This document shows, piece after piece, positions 61,655 to 64,000 of a stretch of DNA of 64,000 nucleotides. Position 1 is the stretch's first letter; every line of letters begins with the position of its first letter. Under the pieces are notes generated by a model, which saw only the letters and a program-made list of their open reading frames with translations, did not search any database and was not told the origin of the DNA. Location of the stretch: positions 1,997,317 through 2,061,316 of the forward strand of contig JANPWX010020150.1 of NCBI GenBank assembly GCA_024734555.1. Reading direction: 5' to 3'. The position numbers were made by a program, and so were the translations under genes. This DNA comes from Trochalopteron elliotii (taxonomy: Eukaryota > Chordata > Aves > Passeriformes > Leiothrichidae).

Positions 61655-62187
61655 TCTATTCTGCACTGGTGCAGTCTCATCTCAAATCCTGTAAGTAGTT
61701 TTGGGCATCACAATATAAAAAAGACATAAAGCCATTAGAGAGTGTCCAAAGGAGGCCACAAGGATGGTGAAGAGTCTGGAGGGGAAGCTGTGTGAAGAGA
61801 GGCTGAGGTCCCTTGGTCTGTCAGCCTGGAGAAGAGGAGACTGAGGGGAGACCTCAGATGTCTTCAACATCCTCATGAGGGGATGAGGAGGGGCAGGCTC
61901 TGATCTCTCCTCTCTCGTGAGCAGTGACAGGACCCAAGAGAATGGCCTGAGGCTTAGTCAGGAGAGGTTTAGGTTGGATAGCAGGAAAAGGTTTTTCACC
62001 CAGAGGATGTTTGGGCACTGAACTAGCTCCCCAGGGAAGTGGTCACAGCACCAGCCTGTCTGAAATCAAGAAGTGTTTGGACAATGCTCCCAGACACATG
62101 GGATGACTCTTGGGCATGGTCCTGTGAAGGGCTAGGAGTTGGACTGGATGATCCTGATGGGGCTCTTACAACTCTGTATTCTGTGTG
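61655..62187 (+). mobile_element. CR1 LINE fragment
   Basis: Sense-strand CR1. Plus text gcagtctcatctcaaatcct, then gagagtgtccaaaggaggcc, gagaagaggagactgagggg and agttggactggatgatcctg, ending attctgtg. This is the ORF2 C-terminal coding region plus 3' UTR, of the same type as the copy at 34159. The frame is broken and the 5' end truncated. Confidence 0.93.
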
Positions 62188-63965
62188 TCCTACCATTTAT
62201 TACAGCTTCCTGATTTGGTCTTCTAAAGTGTTTATTGATTGTGATGAAGAGTTCATGGACTATCCAAAATCATCACACAGCTAATTGCATTGAAAGGATC
62301 AATGAAAGAGCCGACACGTAAAGATACATACAGATAACAATGCAGTTTAGAGTGTACAGCCATGGTCAAGATCCACTTCACTTTTTTTTTTTTTTTGGTG
62401 TGTGTTTTTGTTGTTGTTGTTTGGTTTTGTTTTGTTTTTTTCTTCTTTTTTTTTGTATTAGCATCAAGCAACTAATTGATGAAATAATTTAGCTTAGGGC
62501 AATATTCATTCACTCTTAATTCCAGGTAAAGAGACCTGAGAGAATGAATTTAATTGGAGATGCTGGCACAGAAAGGTAGTCTTAGACAAAACATGAAAAT
62601 CTTCTACGAAATCTTCTTCCTCCTATTATGAAGTGCATTAAACTCCATTTTCTGTTAGAAATTCCATTACCAGTTCTATTTGCCCTTTAGTTCACAGTAT
62701 TCTGTGTTATTGATGTCACAGTAAGTGTTGGTACCTCTGAACCAGGAGTTAATTGTTGGATGTATCAGCTTCTATATTTTGGATTCTTTTCTTGGAATTT
62801 ATGTTCCCATTGGGGCTCCAAGGGTATTTGTGGTGCCTCAAGGGATTAAGCTAAGGACATATTTAAGGACACATAAGGACTGTCTAGGGAGGGCAGTGGC
62901 AATTTACAGCAGCTATCAACCCTCATTTCCTTTCATCCATTTTATTAAGATAACTCTTTCATATGCCCACTTTAAGATCCACTTTAATTTAGCCACATGG
63001 GCCACTGGCTTCCTGATTTTGCTTTCATGGACCTGTAACTTGCAGATTTTTTAACTATGTTGTTGCTATCCATCCCTACAGCTTTCCAAGAGTTCTCCTC
63101 CATCTTCCCACACACCAAGGGTAACTAAGGCAGATTTTTTCAGTGATAGGAAGACTGCAATTACTTTTCTGAAGTGCTTTACCCACATAGTGACATCCTC
63201 TGTGGAGATTTCAGAGCAATTACCTGTAGTTATTACTCAGTGCTTACTCACTTCTTACAAGCAGGCTGTGCAGGGACACACAGGAGTCCTGAGCACTGCT
63301 CTGCCTAGGGAAGAGTTACCTGTCTGCTGTCCTTCTTTGTTGATTTTAACACTTCCTTTCTGTGTTTTCAGAGCCAGTTCTTCAGGACACTGGAGGAAAG
63401 TATACAAAAATCAAATTATCAGCTTGACCAGAAGTATTGCTTTTCTGGTGTAATGGATCTAAATTTTTTTCACAGCTTTGAAACATCCAAGTAATTGGAG
63501 AGAGCTTATCATGGTCAAATGAACACATTTTCAGTGTCATTTTCTGGATTTATTTATTGCAGAAAAAGGCAACTTCTTTAGGGAGATTCCTTTTCTCATA
63601 CACAAAAGCAAGTAGAAAAACTAATATCAGAGTAATTTACAAGATCATTTTTGGGTATAAAGAGTAACTCAGTTGTACTGAAAATACTCATAACAGACAG
63701 ACCTTTTCCATCACTTTAAATTATGATGCTGCTTTAAATTGTGTAGAAATTGGAACACTACCTAAGAAATCTGAGTCACCAACACAGTCTGGACAATATG
63801 TCCACAGATTATTCAATATAAAAATAATATCCCCCTGTGAGCACACTGAAGACGAAAAATCCAATCTGAATGCAAAAACCCAAAGCACAGTGGCTACTGT
63901 ACAGGGAGGACTGCCCTAAGAAGGAATGTTTCTTTTCCAGTTTTCACTTGGGACTGAGAAAGAAA
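62188..63965. other. Unique sequence with one T/G-rich tract
   Basis: No gene was recognised. A 109-codon plus frame at 62725-63054 has hydrophobic patches but no borders or motif I can support. Confidence 0.45.
62382..62456. repeat. T/G-rich low-complexity tract
   Basis: T15 followed by GTGTGT, GTTGTTGTT, GTTTTGTTTTG and further T runs. Confidence 0.93.
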
Positions 63966-64000
63966 AAAGAAAAGAAAAGAAAAGAAAAGAAAAGAAAAGA
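63966..64000. repeat. (AAAGA)7 microsatellite, cut by the window edge
   Basis: Seven perfect AAAGA units reach the last base; the array continues beyond the window. Confidence 0.97.

Noticed and set aside
1..64000. CRISPR array, prokaryotic operon or phage defence system
   Set aside because: There are no spaced direct repeats, no dense coding and no ribosome-binding pattern. Repeat families show this is vertebrate DNA.

Overview
The window looks like non-coding DNA from a bird, probably a songbird. It is AT-rich and spread out, with no operons, no convincing complete gene, no rRNA and no tRNA that I can recognise. The organism call rests on repeats. At least sixteen fragments match avian CR1 LINEs, with 3' tails built on ATTCTATG-like units and, in some, the end of ORF2. 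There are also several LTR-retrotransposon pieces, including an ERVL-type LTR whose plus-strand text starts tgtcgtggtttaatcccagc. The songbird call is an inference from the LTR families. All family names are from memory of consensus text, not from a database search.

Layout. 1-8.5 kb: three CR1 fragments on the minus strand, one with an internal deletion, and a stretch of endogenous retrovirus (7.29-8.10 kb). 8.5-15.8 kb: mostly unique sequence. 15.8-18.8 kb: a long minus-strand CR1 ending against an (ATTTG)12 microsatellite, then two smaller CR1 pieces and a GT/AT/GA compound microsatellite. 18.8-28.5 kb: unique sequence with two more minus-strand CR1 copies. 28.5-35.4 kb: two LTRs of one family in opposite orientations, a large plus-strand CR1, and three minus-strand open stretches with splice-like borders. 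38.6-40.0 kb: an ERVL LTR with adjoining internal sequence. 42.4-47.3 kb: small CR1 pieces, a second LTR-type element holding a GC-rich block and the longest open frame in the window (211 codons), and two CR1 copies meeting tail to tail. 47.3-64 kb: mostly unique sequence, with one minus-strand and one plus-strand CR1, several microsatellites, and an (AAAGA)n array at the right edge.

The only candidates for host coding sequence are short minus-strand stretches at 28694-28887, 30481-30671 and 35075-35318 (a still weaker one is at 13536-13609). Each has a plausible acceptor, and all but the one at 35 kb also have a good donor. I do not recognise the peptides, and the reading phases of the three do not join directly, so they are leads rather than gene calls. 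The window is best read as intergenic or deep intronic DNA shaped by repeated retrotransposon insertion. I saw no new biological system.
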